A stretch of DNA of 64,000 nt from Roseovarius sp. EL26 (GTDB lineage Bacteria > Pseudomonadota > Alphaproteobacteria > Rhodobacterales > Rhodobacteraceae), in assembly GCF_900327775.1 (NCBI RefSeq), contig NZ_OUMZ01000007.1, positions 793,606-857,605 on the forward strand, read 5' to 3'. The notes under the pieces are model-generated. The model was not told the origin of the DNA, did no database searches, and saw only the letters and a list, made by a program, of their open reading frames with translations. Of the stretch, positions 9,050 through 17,688 are shown in pieces. Every line of letters starts with the position of its first letter. The stretch's first letter is position 1. Both the position numbers and the translations under genes were made by a program.

Positions 9050-10022
9050 GGTCAGTATCGTCTGGCATCAGGTTGAATTGATCCCGCAGCCATGGGAATT
9101 TCTGGGTCATTGGTGAAATCGAGTGCGATTGAATAAGATTTCGCAATGTTTGATTAATCGCTGTCAGAATTTGCGGAGCACACAGGTCGGTCGTGAAAAC
9201 AGAAATGAAACGTGCGAACTCTTTGCCCGGAAACGGCACCAGTTTGATCTGGCGGTGAAATCGTCTTGCACGCATAAAGTTTGTTGGTGTTGTGATCGCC
9301 CAACCATGACCTTCAGCCACCATGTTCATCAGAGTTTGATTGCTGTCGAATTCAAACTGCACTGGTTGTGAAATACGCAAGCGACGCAGCTGCGTTTCAA
9401 TCTGCGTACCGATGATCTGGTTTTGATTGTAGCGCAGTAAGGGCAGGGTGCTGGGATCGTCCAACAGGCGTTCAGGCGGGGTATCATTTGTTGCGGGCAA
9501 AATCATCACGAAGGGATCGCGTAACAATGGTATTTCATTCAAGTCTGGTTGAGGAAATTGCGGACGGGTGGCTACGCCGATATCGATATCGTTGTTCTTG
9601 AGCAGTTCCAAAATATCATGGCTGGGTCGTGTTAGGTGCTGGAACCGACAATTTGGCATGCTGTCGATCAGGCTTCGGGCCAGTTCCGGTGTGATCTCAC
9701 TGTCAAAATCCTCGATTAATGCCAGCTTTAGGTTCCGTGTCTGTGAAACATTTTCTGTTGTGGCCTCAGTTTCGGCCTTATGGATCAGGCGCATCGCTTC
9801 GCTGATGTTGCGTTGAAAAATGCTGCCTTCGGAGGTCAAACGGATAGGGCGACGTTTGTGATCAAACAGCTGTACGCCAAGCTCATCTTCCAGACTGCGC
9901 AAGTGATGGGATACGGTGCTGATAGAAAGACCTGCCTCTTCCGACGCTGCCTGAAGCGAGCCGTGCCGAGTAATCAACAGAAAGATTTCAAGCCACTTAA
10001 GGCTGAGGCGGGTTTTTTTCAT
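9036..10022 (-). CDS. LysR-family transcriptional regulator
   Basis: A 328-residue protein. Residues 5-65 form the winged helix-turn-helix typical of LysR proteins (LSLKWLEIFLLITRHGSLQA, then STVSHHLRSLEDELG), followed by a long linker helix and a periplasmic-binding-like effector domain. Family length is about 300, so this is slightly long, with the extra residues at the C-terminus (MPDDTDLTKS). Its 3' end overlaps the convergent MttB-like gene by 14 bases. LysR proteins usually act on a nearby divergent promoter; here the obvious target is the flavoprotein/MttB intergenic region, one gene away. The effector could be the methylated amine. Family is certain, role inferred. Confidence 0.9.
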   Translation of the reverse strand: MKKTRLSLKWLEIFLLITRHGSLQAASEEAGLSISTVSHHLRSLEDELGVQLFDHKRRPIRLTSEGSIFQRNISEAMRLIHKAETEATTENVSQTRNLKLALIEDFDSEITPELARSLIDSMPNCRFQHLTRPSHDILELLKNNDIDIGVATRPQFPQPDLNEIPLLRDPFVMILPATNDTPPERLLDDPSTLPLLRYNQNQIIGTQIETQLRRLRISQPVQFEFDSNQTLMNMVAEGHGWAITTPTNFMRARRFHRQIKLVPFPGKEFARFISVFTTDLCAPQILTAINQTLRNLIQSHSISPMTQKFPWLRDQFNLMPDDTDLTKS

Positions 10023-10066
10023 TCCTTATGGCTAACACGAAGATTTTAACGCCGAAAGCCAGACTA

Positions 10067-12652
10067 TTAGACTTGGTCACGATTTTTCAATGTATCCATC
10101 GCTGCGCAAGCTAACTGCCAAGCCTTCGGGAGGGTACGCAATTCCTGATAGGCTGTATCAAGATCGTTTTCCGTCACAGCCGTTTCCGCCCGATTAAGAA
10201 TAGATTGCATAGTATTTGCGCCAAAGGTAGCACAGGAGCCGGCCAGCTTATGGATCGTATTGGTTAAGTCTTGCGCGCTTTGCCCCTCAAAATTCTGCAA
10301 TTGGGTGGTTAATGCATCACCTTCGTCCCGGAACTTGTTCAGCAACTCGTCTAATTCTTTGTTATTAATGGACGCGCGAAATTGATGGAATGTTTGCGTA
10401 TCAAAATCCATGTTTGGTTTTGGGCCGCCGACCTGTATTTTGGGATTGCTGTTGGCCACTAACATACGAAGATCGCCTTTGCGCAAAGGTTTGGTATAGA
10501 TTTCTTCCTTATTGTCGCGTTCGGCAGCTGTTTGGGACGCCAATGCAGCATGGGCTGTTAGAAAGACAATTCTTGTGCTTTCTGACGCGGTGAGGCTTTG
10601 TCTGATGGCTGCAGCTGTTTCGGTTCCACTCATTCCGGGCAAATTGATGTCCATAAAAATAAGATCAAATACCTGTTTCGACGCAAAGGAAATTGCTGTT
10701 TCACCGTCAGTGACAGACTGAACGTCATGACCATCGTTGCTAAGCATTTGTTCAAGAACCATACGGCTGCTGACATTGTCTTCTACCAAAAGAATTTTCT
10801 GTGGTGCCGAGGCGGCAATGTGGCGTGTGGGCGCATCAGTTTGACTGAGTTCAACATTTTGGGGAACAGCCGGAAGAGGTAGTTGCACCCAAAATACGCT
10901 GCCTTCCCCAGGTTCACTTTCGACTCCAATAACGCCCCCCATGAGTTGGACCAATTGTTTCGTGATGCTCAAGCCAAGGCCACTGCCATCTGGGGTGTCT
11001 TGATTTTGATCATTTAGGCGGACATATTCATCAAAGATGCGATCAATGTCCCCAACGTCGATTCCGATACCTGAATCGGTCACCTGAATTTCAACAAGAT
11101 CGCCTTCCGCTTTGCCAATGCGTGCAGCCTCCACCGTGATCGTGCCATTTATCGTAAACTTTGCAGCGTTGGATATGAGGTTCAACAGAACCTGACGTAG
11201 TTTGTCTTGATCTCCTTTTACAATGCCAATTGATTGATTTGATGATATATTCTTTATTTCACTGTTATTATCTAGTGTCACAGGTGTCGCGGTAAGGACC
11301 AGTTCAGACAACATTTCTTCAAGATTGAAATGCGTTTCATTTTTTGCCAGCACATTGGTTTCCCCAGTGCGTAGCATTTCCACAGCGTCATTGACTTGAT
11401 TGAGCAACAGGTTGCTTGAGGTTTGCAAGATGCCAAGATGGCGTTCCTGCTCATCATTCAGTGGGGTGTCTTCCAGCAAATCTAGCGTGCCGAATATCCC
11501 TTGTAGCGGCGTTCTCATTTCATGGCTCATAATCGCAAGAAAACGTGCTTTAGCACGTTCCCCTGCAAGAGCTTTGTCGCGCGCATGAGCGACATGCGCT
11601 TCAGCTTGTAAACGGCGAGAAATATCACGTAAGAAACATACGCAAACCGTGTCATCTTCTGTCGCGGTGATCTTGGCTGAAAGCTCAACCGGGAAACTGC
11701 TACCGCTAGCGGTTTTAGCACTGAGGTCAGTACTATGGATTGGGTTAACTGCACAGGCAGTGAACAGGTCTTGAGCTGCGATGGGCTGTAGGTTTTGATC
11801 ATGATCGCGCCGAAACAGAATGTCTTGAATGTTTGTGGGCGTATTGTTCTGACCTGTTTTGAAATCAAGTAGCTTGGTCGCAGTAAGATTGGTTTCAAAC
11901 AGTGTACCATCTTGTTTGACGACCAATGCCGCATCCAGTGACGTGTCAAGTATGGTCTTTAGTCTATTGAGAATAATGAGGTTTTCCAAAGCTTGTTTTC
12001 GGTGAATGCGGTCACTTCGCCATAAGAAAGACAAAAGCGCGAGTAAAACGGATAGCAATACTAAGCTTAGTACCGCCAGTTGCCGCAACCGGTTGGCCAA
12101 TATTGTGCGCTCTTGCGCGACGTGTTTGGCTTCGGCTTTGATGCTCTCAATAGAGAGGCTACGCATCAAGGGAGTAAGTTGATTGAAAGCGGCCAGCAGA
12201 TCTTGGGTGTGCTCCGCAAGCATTTGATTATCCGCGTCAATATGCGGTAAGGCTTCACTGAGTGTGTCTACGATCTTTCGTAAGTGGGTTCGCGGTTCAG
12301 TATCGGAAAAGGCACTATTAAATGTACCACCATCTTTTACGCCGATGATGCGGCTGTATAAAATATCATATCTTAGCCTGGCATGATCAATACTGCTGTC
12401 GTCGTTTGGCTCAACGCGCTCCAATGCTAGAATGAATTGCAAATGATCCCGCTCCATCTGCGTCAAGGACCAACGCAAGTTGTCATTGACCGTTGTACGG
12501 TATTTGTCGAATTGTAGAAAAACTTGTGCGGTCATTGCGATCGTTGCAATAAAGAAGATTACAGAAAACATGCCAAAAACCAGGATGTGACTGCGTAAAG
12601 ACGCAAGATACAAAATTATATCTTTTAATATGTAATTCAATGATTTAGACAT
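10067..12652 (-). CDS. hybrid sensor histidine kinase with receiver and HPt domains
   Basis: An 861-residue membrane sensor. Helix 1 spans about residues 22-46 and helix 2 about 190-212, bracketing a periplasmic helical domain of roughly 140 residues with no motif I know. A PAS-like domain covers about 225-345. The dimerisation domain carries IMSHEMRTPLQ (His near 378), followed by a HATPase domain with the N box (LLNLISNAAKF) and G boxes (DSGIGID, GSGLGLSI). A receiver follows (ILLVEDN, phospho-Asp in MDINLPG near 668, TKPL lysine), then an HPt domain with HKLAGSCATFG (His near 800). This is a complete His-Asp-His relay, as in TorS/ArcB types. It lies five bases after the upstream minus-strand gene for a periplasmic molybdopterin-fold protein. 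The probable output is the divergent LuxR-type regulator at 13.3 kb. Confidence 0.93.
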   Translation of the reverse strand: MSKSLNYILKDIILYLASLRSHILVFGMFSVIFFIATIAMTAQVFLQFDKYRTTVNDNLRWSLTQMERDHLQFILALERVEPNDDSSIDHARLRYDILYSRIIGVKDGGTFNSAFSDTEPRTHLRKIVDTLSEALPHIDADNQMLAEHTQDLLAAFNQLTPLMRSLSIESIKAEAKHVAQERTILANRLRQLAVLSLVLLSVLLALLSFLWRSDRIHRKQALENLIILNRLKTILDTSLDAALVVKQDGTLFETNLTATKLLDFKTGQNNTPTNIQDILFRRDHDQNLQPIAAQDLFTACAVNPIHSTDLSAKTASGSSFPVELSAKITATEDDTVCVCFLRDISRRLQAEAHVAHARDKALAGERAKARFLAIMSHEMRTPLQGIFGTLDLLEDTPLNDEQERHLGILQTSSNLLLNQVNDAVEMLRTGETNVLAKNETHFNLEEMLSELVLTATPVTLDNNSEIKNISSNQSIGIVKGDQDKLRQVLLNLISNAAKFTINGTITVEAARIGKAEGDLVEIQVTDSGIGIDVGDIDRIFDEYVRLNDQNQDTPDGSGLGLSITKQLVQLMGGVIGVESEPGEGSVFWVQLPLPAVPQNVELSQTDAPTRHIAASAPQKILLVEDNVSSRMVLEQMLSNDGHDVQSVTDGETAISFASKQVFDLIFMDINLPGMSGTETAAAIRQSLTASESTRIVFLTAHAALASQTAAERDNKEEIYTKPLRKGDLRMLVANSNPKIQVGGPKPNMDFDTQTFHQFRASINNKELDELLNKFRDEGDALTTQLQNFEGQSAQDLTNTIHKLAGSCATFGANTMQSILNRAETAVTENDLDTAYQELRTLPKAWQLACAAMDTLKNRDQV

Positions 12653-12657
12653 TAAAT

Positions 12658-13161
12658 CTAATAAGGTTTAACCATAATTTTTGTCAACTGCCATATGCTG
12701 CGCAGATAATAAAACTCGGTACGGTACTTTGCGTCTGAATCATAATCATACACCAACCAAAGAGGCCCATTTTCGCGCAAAGTCATGACTTCTCCATTGC
12801 GGGCATAGGCCAGTACTGCTGTATCTTCATAAAAATCGGCGGCAGGTACTTCGATGGAGTACTCGTTCTCTGCTACGAGTTCAAGCTGAGCAGACTGAAT
12901 GTTGAGATGCTGCAGCAGTGCTTGTATCTGGACACCGGTAAAGGTCTGTTCCCCGTCTGTCCATATGGTCGTAGTGGTTACTGTTGTATCCGGGAAATCC
13001 ATAAGGTCCGCACGGGTGAAATCAATGGTTCGGTTTTTTGAGTTGCCGTCAGTCTGGATCTGAATGGTCAGAAGTATTTCCTCCGTTTCCTGACTTAGGG
13101 AAGACGCAGGCGAGAGAAAAAAAATCAACGCCAGGATGGAAATTGTAACATGTTTTAACAT
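12658..13161 (-). CDS. exported molybdopterin-oxidoreductase-fold-like protein, probable sensor partner
   Basis: A 167-residue protein with a clear signal peptide (ISILALIFFLSPASSLSQ, cut near residue 23) and an AGGATAAT ribosome site. The mature part resembles small proteins related to the sulfite-oxidase molybdopterin domain: DLMDFPD, then FTGVQIQALLQHL, then ENGPLWLVYDYDSD and YLRSIWQLTKI near the end. The single cysteine that ligates molybdenum in true members is missing; the place it should occupy reads TTTTIWTDG, and the mature protein has no cysteine at all. It is therefore unlikely to be a working enzyme. It is first in an operon with a hybrid histidine kinase only five bases away, so I infer a periplasmic ligand-binding or redox-sensing partner. 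The fold assignment rests on pattern only. Confidence 0.72.
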   Translation of the reverse strand: MLKHVTISILALIFFLSPASSLSQETEEILLTIQIQTDGNSKNRTIDFTRADLMDFPDTTVTTTTIWTDGEQTFTGVQIQALLQHLNIQSAQLELVAENEYSIEVPAADFYEDTAVLAYARNGEVMTLRENGPLWLVYDYDSDAKYRTEFYYLRSIWQLTKIMVKPY

Positions 13162-13294
13162 AATATTATCCTGTGATTGTTTATTAACATAGCAACAGGT
13201 CGTAAGAGTTGAGAATAGACAAAATTAAACACCCTTCAAATCAATTTTTAACATCCCATCTGGTCAGGACGTAAGGTTTTTTGTATACCGCGTA

Positions 13295-13317
13295 GTGCAA
13301 GCCTGTATAGTTTGCAC
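13295..13317. promoter_or_regulatory. GTGCAA-N11-TTGCAC inverted repeat upstream of the LuxR-type regulator
   Basis: Perfect six-base arms flank 11 bases that include TATAGT, a candidate -10 box. A TTGTAT at 13281-13286 could be a weak -35. The site is 37 bases before the start codon, where an autoregulatory or NarL-type protein could act. Confidence 0.4.
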
Positions 13318-13354
13318 CAAAAATTAATACGTCATGCCTTGGGCAAGAGAGGCC

Positions 13355-13960
13355 ATGATGCATAAAATTCTAATCGCAGATGACCACGACTTGGTGCGTG
13401 GAACCATCGCAGAATACCTTCGCTCCAGCGGAGGTTTTGAGGTTTTTTGTGCTCCAACATTGGAAGATGCGATTACCGTCAATGCTCAGGAAGCGCCGTT
13501 TTCCCTGATCTTATTAGATTATTCCATGCCGGGTATGGAGGCCTTATCCGGTTTGGCAAAAATGCAACGTTTAACAATGTGTCCAATTGCAATTCTTTCT
13601 GGAACCGCACCGAGAGATATCGCTCGTATCGCAATGAAGGCCGGGGCCGCCGGTTTTTTACCTAAAACGCTTTCGCCTGCTTTGCTGCTTGGAGCTGTTC
13701 GCCATATTTTGGCTGGGAATGTCTATACTCCAGAGGAATTGGACAGCGACGATGATGATTCTGACCTAATATTACTGACCCCGCGAGAGAAAGATGTTTT
13801 GTTGGGGCTGGCTCAAGGACAGTCTAACAAAGAAATTGCTCGTGACCTTGATGTGCAGGAAGTCACAGTAAAACTGCATGTGAAAACATTGTCTAGAAAA
13901 CTGGGCGCACGTAATCGGACTCATGCGGCGATGCTGGCACGGGACAAAGGCCTGCTTTAA
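13355..13960 (+). CDS. LuxR/NarL-type response regulator
   Basis: Two-domain regulator of about 201 residues. ATG 13355, or the next ATG at 13358, follows an AGAGAGG site; an ATG at 13334 lies before that site and is less likely. The receiver starts with KILIADDHDLVRG, carries its phospho-Asp in ILLDYSMPGM and the Ser/Thr switch in AILSGTA. A short acidic linker (SDDDDSD) precedes a GerE-type helix-turn-helix: LTPREKDVLLGLAQGQSNKE and then IARDLDVQEVTVKLHVKTLS. It is divergent from the molybdopterin-fold protein and hybrid kinase, making it the probable phosphorelay output. A bidirectional terminator follows the stop. Confidence 0.93.
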   Translation: MMHKILIADDHDLVRGTIAEYLRSSGGFEVFCAPTLEDAITVNAQEAPFSLILLDYSMPGMEALSGLAKMQRLTMCPIAILSGTAPRDIARIAMKAGAAGFLPKTLSPALLLGAVRHILAGNVYTPEELDSDDDDSDLILLTPREKDVLLGLAQGQSNKEIARDLDVQEVTVKLHVKTLSRKLGARNRTHAAMLARDKGLL

Positions 13961-13984
13961 ATGCGGATATGTTTGTGAAACGAA

Positions 13985-14011
13985 AAAGCCCAGCACAATG
14001 GCTGGGCTTTT
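13985..14011. terminator. bidirectional intrinsic terminator
   Basis: A ten-pair stem (AAAGCCCAGC with GCTGGGCTTT) around a six-base loop, with T runs on both strands. It sits between the converging LuxR-type regulator and the methyltetrahydrofolate methyltransferase operon and can end both transcripts. Confidence 0.85.
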
Positions 14012-14031
14012 GGTTTGCGTATACCTGTGAT

Positions 14032-15084
14032 TTAGGCGCGACGACGGCGACGACCACCACCACCGCGACGGTCTTCGCCATCGGCCGAAGGAGGCTTGTT
14101 GAACTTGATCCAGTTGCCGCCATGTGGGTCGTTGTTGGTCAGGAAGTTAGCCGCGCGGATGGCTTCCATTTCCTTGCCCGAGCGGGCTTTCATCGAGCCA
14201 AGGCCAAACAGCTGACAGAAAGTTTCATCATCCATGTCTTCTGGCAGGATGAGGCCGGCTGCCGCAACGGCTTCTTTCTTGGCTGCAATTTCCGCTTGCT
14301 TCACGGGCAGGGCAATCGGGTTCATGATCGCGGAAGTCATGCCTGCGCCCATTGCCATTGGCAGGAATGCGTTGTTAATACCGTGACGATTTGGCAGGCC
14401 GAACGAAATGTTCGAGGCACCACAGGTGGTGTTCACGCCTAGTTCTTCACGCAGGCGTCGTACCAATGTGAACACTTGTAGTCCCGCTGTGCCCATCGCG
14501 CCGATTGGCATGACCAATGGGTCAACAACGATGTCATGCGCTGGAATGCCAAAGTCGGCGGCACGCTGAACAATTTTCTTAGCAACTTCGAAACGCACAT
14601 CGGGATCTTCTGAGATACCCGTGTCATCGTTGGAAATTGCAACAACTGGAACATTGTACTTTTTGACCAAAGGAAGAACCATTTCAAGGCGGTCTTCTTC
14701 ACCAGTGACTGAGTTTAGCAGCGGACGACCCTCTGCTGCAGCCAAACCAGCTTCAAGTGCACCGGGAACCGAGCTGTCAATGCACAAAGGTGTATCAACT
14801 AGGCCCTGAACCAGCTCGACGATTTTGGTCATCAGTGGTGGTTCTGTCTCGTTCGGGTTGGGGTTGGAGTTGTAGACAACGCCCGCGTTAATATCGAGAA
14901 TGGTTGCGCCAGCGGCAACTTGTGCCAGCGCGTCGCTTTCGACGGTTGAGAAATCGCCGGCTTCCAGCTCGGCTGCCAGTTTTTTACGACCGGTGGGGTT
15001 AATTCGTTCACCGATGACGCAAAAGGGCTCGTCAAAGCCCATGACAGCGGTCTTGGTCTTGCTTTCAACAATAGTGCGGGTCAT
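14032..15084 (-). CDS. methyltetrahydrofolate:corrinoid methyltransferase (pterin-binding, MtgA/MetH-like)
   Basis: A 350-residue member of the pterin-binding methyltransferase family. The family start is plain: FCVIGERINPTGRKKLA, then ATILDINAGV, CIDSSVPGALEAGL, PLLNSVTGEEDRL and the later NTTCGASNISFGLPNRHG, which follow the TIM-barrel order of the MetH folate domain and acetogen MeTr. It moves a methyl group between a corrinoid protein and tetrahydrofolate; beside an MttB-family protein the likely direction is corrinoid to folate. The core ends near residue 330 and is followed by an unusual Gly/Arg tail (RRGGGGRRRRRA). It is last in a three-gene minus-strand operon, ten bases after the reductase gene, and ends at a terminator. 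Confidence 0.87.
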   Translation of the reverse strand: MTRTIVESKTKTAVMGFDEPFCVIGERINPTGRKKLAAELEAGDFSTVESDALAQVAAGATILDINAGVVYNSNPNPNETEPPLMTKIVELVQGLVDTPLCIDSSVPGALEAGLAAAEGRPLLNSVTGEEDRLEMVLPLVKKYNVPVVAISNDDTGISEDPDVRFEVAKKIVQRAADFGIPAHDIVVDPLVMPIGAMGTAGLQVFTLVRRLREELGVNTTCGASNISFGLPNRHGINNAFLPMAMGAGMTSAIMNPIALPVKQAEIAAKKEAVAAAGLILPEDMDDETFCQLFGLGSMKARSGKEMEAIRAANFLTNNDPHGGNWIKFNKPPSADGEDRRGGGGRRRRRA

Positions 15085-15094
15085 TTTCGGTCCT

Positions 15095-16021
15095 TCACGA
15101 CGCGTTTACAGGTTTGGCAGCTTCGCCACCGTTTTCGATCGCCCAGTTGGCGTTTGTCTTGATTCCACCAAGCGGGAAGAAGTGGACTTTCGTGATGTTG
15201 AAGTCCGGGTTCGCCGCTTTGTGGGCTGCCAGTTCCGCCAGAACGTCCGTGGGCTCGTATGGCAATAGCAGCTTTGTCACGTCCATAGCGCGTTTTTGCA
15301 GAACTTTCAAAGATGGCCCAACGCCGCAGGCAATCGCGAATTTGATCAAAGTCTGCAATTTGGCCGGGCCTGCGATACCAATGTGAACCGGAATCGTGAT
15401 GCCAGCTTCGCTCAGCGAGTTCGCCCATTCGATGATTGGCTTGGCATCAAAGGCAAATTGCGTTGCCAGTGCCATTTTAGCATCGGTGGTGTCATTGAAC
15501 TTTTGTTTCCAACGCAGGGCATCGTCAACATTTTTGGTCGATCCATCAGCATCGATATCTTTGTTACCCTCGGGGTGGCCAGCAACGTGCAGGCGCTTAA
15601 AGCCCGCCTTGTCGAATTCACCGCTTTCCAGCAGCTGCATTGAGGAATGGTAATCGCCATGAGGTTTGTCCACGCCGCCAGCAAGTAACAGGGCCTGATC
15701 AACATTGGCCTCGCCTTGGTAACGGGCAATCCAGTCAGCCAGAGTGGCCTGATCTTTGATGATCCGCGCAGGGAAGTGCGGCATCACAGGGAAGCCTTCG
15801 GCAGCAATGCGCTTGGCGGTGGCAACCATTTCTTCGATGGGTGTGCCTTCGATATGGGCAATATATACCCGCGTGCCTGCGGGCAGAAGATCACGAAAAT
15901 CTTCAACTTTTTCTGCGGTGCGCGGCATTACTTCGATTGAGTAATCCTGCAAAAACGCGTGAACTTGTTCGTTTGGCACAGTGGCCGCTTTGTCACGTTT
16001 CTTGAAGTTTAAAAGAGCCAT
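15095..16021 (-). CDS. methylenetetrahydrofolate reductase family protein
   Basis: A 308-residue protein of the MetF family. Recognisable stretches are GTRVYIAHIEGTPIEEMVAT, GFPVMPHFPARIIKD, LLLAGGVDKPHG where MetF has its flavin-contact 'LxALRGD' region, HVAGHPEGN, and GITIPVHIGIAGP, all in family order. MetF interconverts methylene-THF and methyl-THF using FAD. In aerobic methyl-group users the reaction can run towards methylene-THF, feeding formate or CO2 production, which fits the folate methyltransferase ten bases downstream. It diverges from the E. coli type in the first third (the usual catalytic Glu near residue 28 is not obvious), so it is likely a paralogue specialised to this pathway and not the methionine-biosynthesis enzyme. 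Confidence 0.82.
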   Translation of the reverse strand: MALLNFKKRDKAATVPNEQVHAFLQDYSIEVMPRTAEKVEDFRDLLPAGTRVYIAHIEGTPIEEMVATAKRIAAEGFPVMPHFPARIIKDQATLADWIARYQGEANVDQALLLAGGVDKPHGDYHSSMQLLESGEFDKAGFKRLHVAGHPEGNKDIDADGSTKNVDDALRWKQKFNDTTDAKMALATQFAFDAKPIIEWANSLSEAGITIPVHIGIAGPAKLQTLIKFAIACGVGPSLKVLQKRAMDVTKLLLPYEPTDVLAELAAHKAANPDFNITKVHFFPLGGIKTNANWAIENGGEAAKPVNAS

Positions 16022-16047
16022 TACGGCCTCCCGTCATAAATAGGGGG

Positions 16048-16344
16048 TTAAGCCCATCCATCGTTGGCGATCAGTTGCTTGATACGCTCGCGATCATATT
16101 CCGCATCGATCCGATTGGCCTCGGCTTCGACAACTTCGTTTGCGTCACCATCCATTGGGTATGGGGCCGCTTTGCGCCATTCAGCAAGATAAGCATCGCT
16201 ATCGTCTGCACCAATCTTCATTGCAGCGCGGTCGATCGCTTGCTCAAAGCGTTCAGGCAGTTGTTTTTTCGCTCCGCGGCGACCTTTTCCGACAATAACC
16301 TGTGCCGGAATATCGCGCCAATATACGATTGTGACGTCAACCAT
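16048..16344 (-). CDS. small 'Virulence factor' family protein in the one-carbon operon
   Basis: A 98-residue soluble protein starting VDVTIVYWRDIPAQVIVGKG and RRGAKKQLPERFEQAIDRAA, which I recognise as the short Pfam family named 'Virulence factor' (PF13769 from memory). The name is historical and says little about role. No signal peptide or membrane helix is present; the sequence is charged, with a central KKQLPERFEQAI helix. An AGAGGAAT ribosome site precedes the start. It opens the operon, with the reductase gene 26 bases downstream and the folate methyltransferase after that. This association suggests a small partner or chaperone of the folate enzymes, but no function is established to my knowledge. 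Confidence 0.75.
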   Translation of the reverse strand: MVDVTIVYWRDIPAQVIVGKGRRGAKKQLPERFEQAIDRAAMKIGADDSDAYLAEWRKAAPYPMDGDANEVVEAEANRIDAEYDRERIKQLIANDGWA

Positions 16345-16575
16345 TGATGATTCCTCTTAGTGGTCCCACTTCTCTAGAGCAGGAGCGCTGACTTTCGGCG
16401 TCGTTTTTCGACAGAACTTAAACAAGCAGCGACTTCTGCGGCACCATATGTCGTTTCACACGGTCAATAAAGCACGAGTTTCCGAGGTCATTGTGATGCA
16501 AGCGAAAGTCGCCACTTGCGCCAACGAAATCGAATGCCTAAGCTTGAGGTAACTCGAAATGGAGGGCGTGCCGTT

Positions 16576-17688
16576 ATGACGCCCAAGCGTCCCAAAAGTG
16601 CGGGCGCGATCCCGAACAAGGTTGAGAGCCCCGCACTGATCTCGCCTAAGTCCGGGCCGCTTTATGCGGCGTTGGATCTGGGGACAAATAGTTGTCGTAT
16701 GCTGGTTGCCCACCCACAGGGGAACCAGTTTAAAGTCGTGGATAGTTTCTCTAAATCAGTACAGTTGGGCACCGGTTTGGAAAAAACTGGTCGACTGTCA
16801 CGGTCTTCGATTCATCGCACGATCCAAGCCCTGCGCGTGTGTCAGCAAAAACTTAAGCGCCACAATGTTCAACGCAAAAGGCTAGTCGCGACAGAGGCCT
16901 GTCGACGGGCCAGCAACGGTGCGCAATTCATGGCCCGGGTGAAGCGTGAAACTGGGCTTGTGTTAGATATTATCGAAACACAGGAAGAAGCACAGCTTGC
17001 TGTCGTATCCTGTGCGCCGCTGGTGCATTCGCACACCGATCAGCTGTTGGTCGTGGATATTGGCGGTGGGTCGACCGAATTGGTCTGGATCGATCTGACC
17101 GCGGTACCCAGAAAAGAACGTGCCAAGGCTATTATGGGAATGCACGGTGGATTTGCGGCACGAGGCAGTACAAATGGTGGCGCCAAGGTCGTCGATTGGA
17201 TCAGCGTACCGCTTGGAGTAGCAACACTGCGTGATCAATTTCGTGATGTCGAGGATGATAGCGCGCGCTTTGCCCTCATGAGCTGGTTCTTTGAGGAAAA
17301 TCTTTCCGAATTTGCTCCCTATAAATATGAACAAAAACGTGAAGGTTTTCAAATTATTGGTACATCTGGCACGGTGACGACTGTTGCCGCCAGTCATCTG
17401 GACCTGCGCCGCTACGACCGCAACCGGGTCGATGGATTGCAAATGACCAGCGATGAAATTGACAAAGTTATTCAAAGTTATCTGACTTTAGGGCCGGAAG
17501 GGCGGCGACGTGACCCAAGGATTGGGCTGGACAGACAGGCGCTGATTATGTCAGGTGCGGCGATCTTGCAGGCTCTTTTGCGCTGCTGGCCCACTGATCG
17601 GCTGTCTGTCGCAGATCGGGGGCTGCGCGAAGGCATGCTCTATGCGATGATGGCAGGCGATGGTGTCTTGAAAGGCGGAGAAGACTGA
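16576..17688 (+). CDS. Ppx/GppA-family phosphatase
   Basis: About 370 residues from ATG 16576, which has GGAGGG nine bases upstream; the frame stays open further upstream but without a ribosome site. The ASKHA ATPase fold is clear: [14 protein letters not shown] (phosphate loop), [11 protein letters not shown], then [14 protein letters not shown] and [12 protein letters not shown]. This family hydrolyses inorganic polyphosphate (Ppx) or guanosine pentaphosphate (GppA); the short form here, without the long C-terminal domains, is common in alphaproteobacteria and the substrate cannot be told from sequence. Its stop overlaps the rlmE start by one base, so the two are translationally coupled. 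That pairing is common in the Rhodobacterales. Confidence 0.88.
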   Translation: MTPKRPKSAGAIPNKVESPALISPKSGPLYAALDLGTNSCRMLVAHPQGNQFKVVDSFSKSVQLGTGLEKTGRLSRSSIHRTIQALRVCQQKLKRHNVQRKRLVATEACRRASNGAQFMARVKRETGLVLDIIETQEEAQLAVVSCAPLVHSHTDQLLVVDIGGGSTELVWIDLTAVPRKERAKAIMGMHGGFAARGSTNGGAKVVDWISVPLGVATLRDQFRDVEDDSARFALMSWFFEENLSEFAPYKYEQKREGFQIIGTSGTVTTVAASHLDLRRYDRNRVDGLQMTSDEIDKVIQSYLTLGPEGRRRDPRIGLDRQALIMSGAAILQALLRCWPTDRLSVADRGLREGMLYAMMAGDGVLKGGED

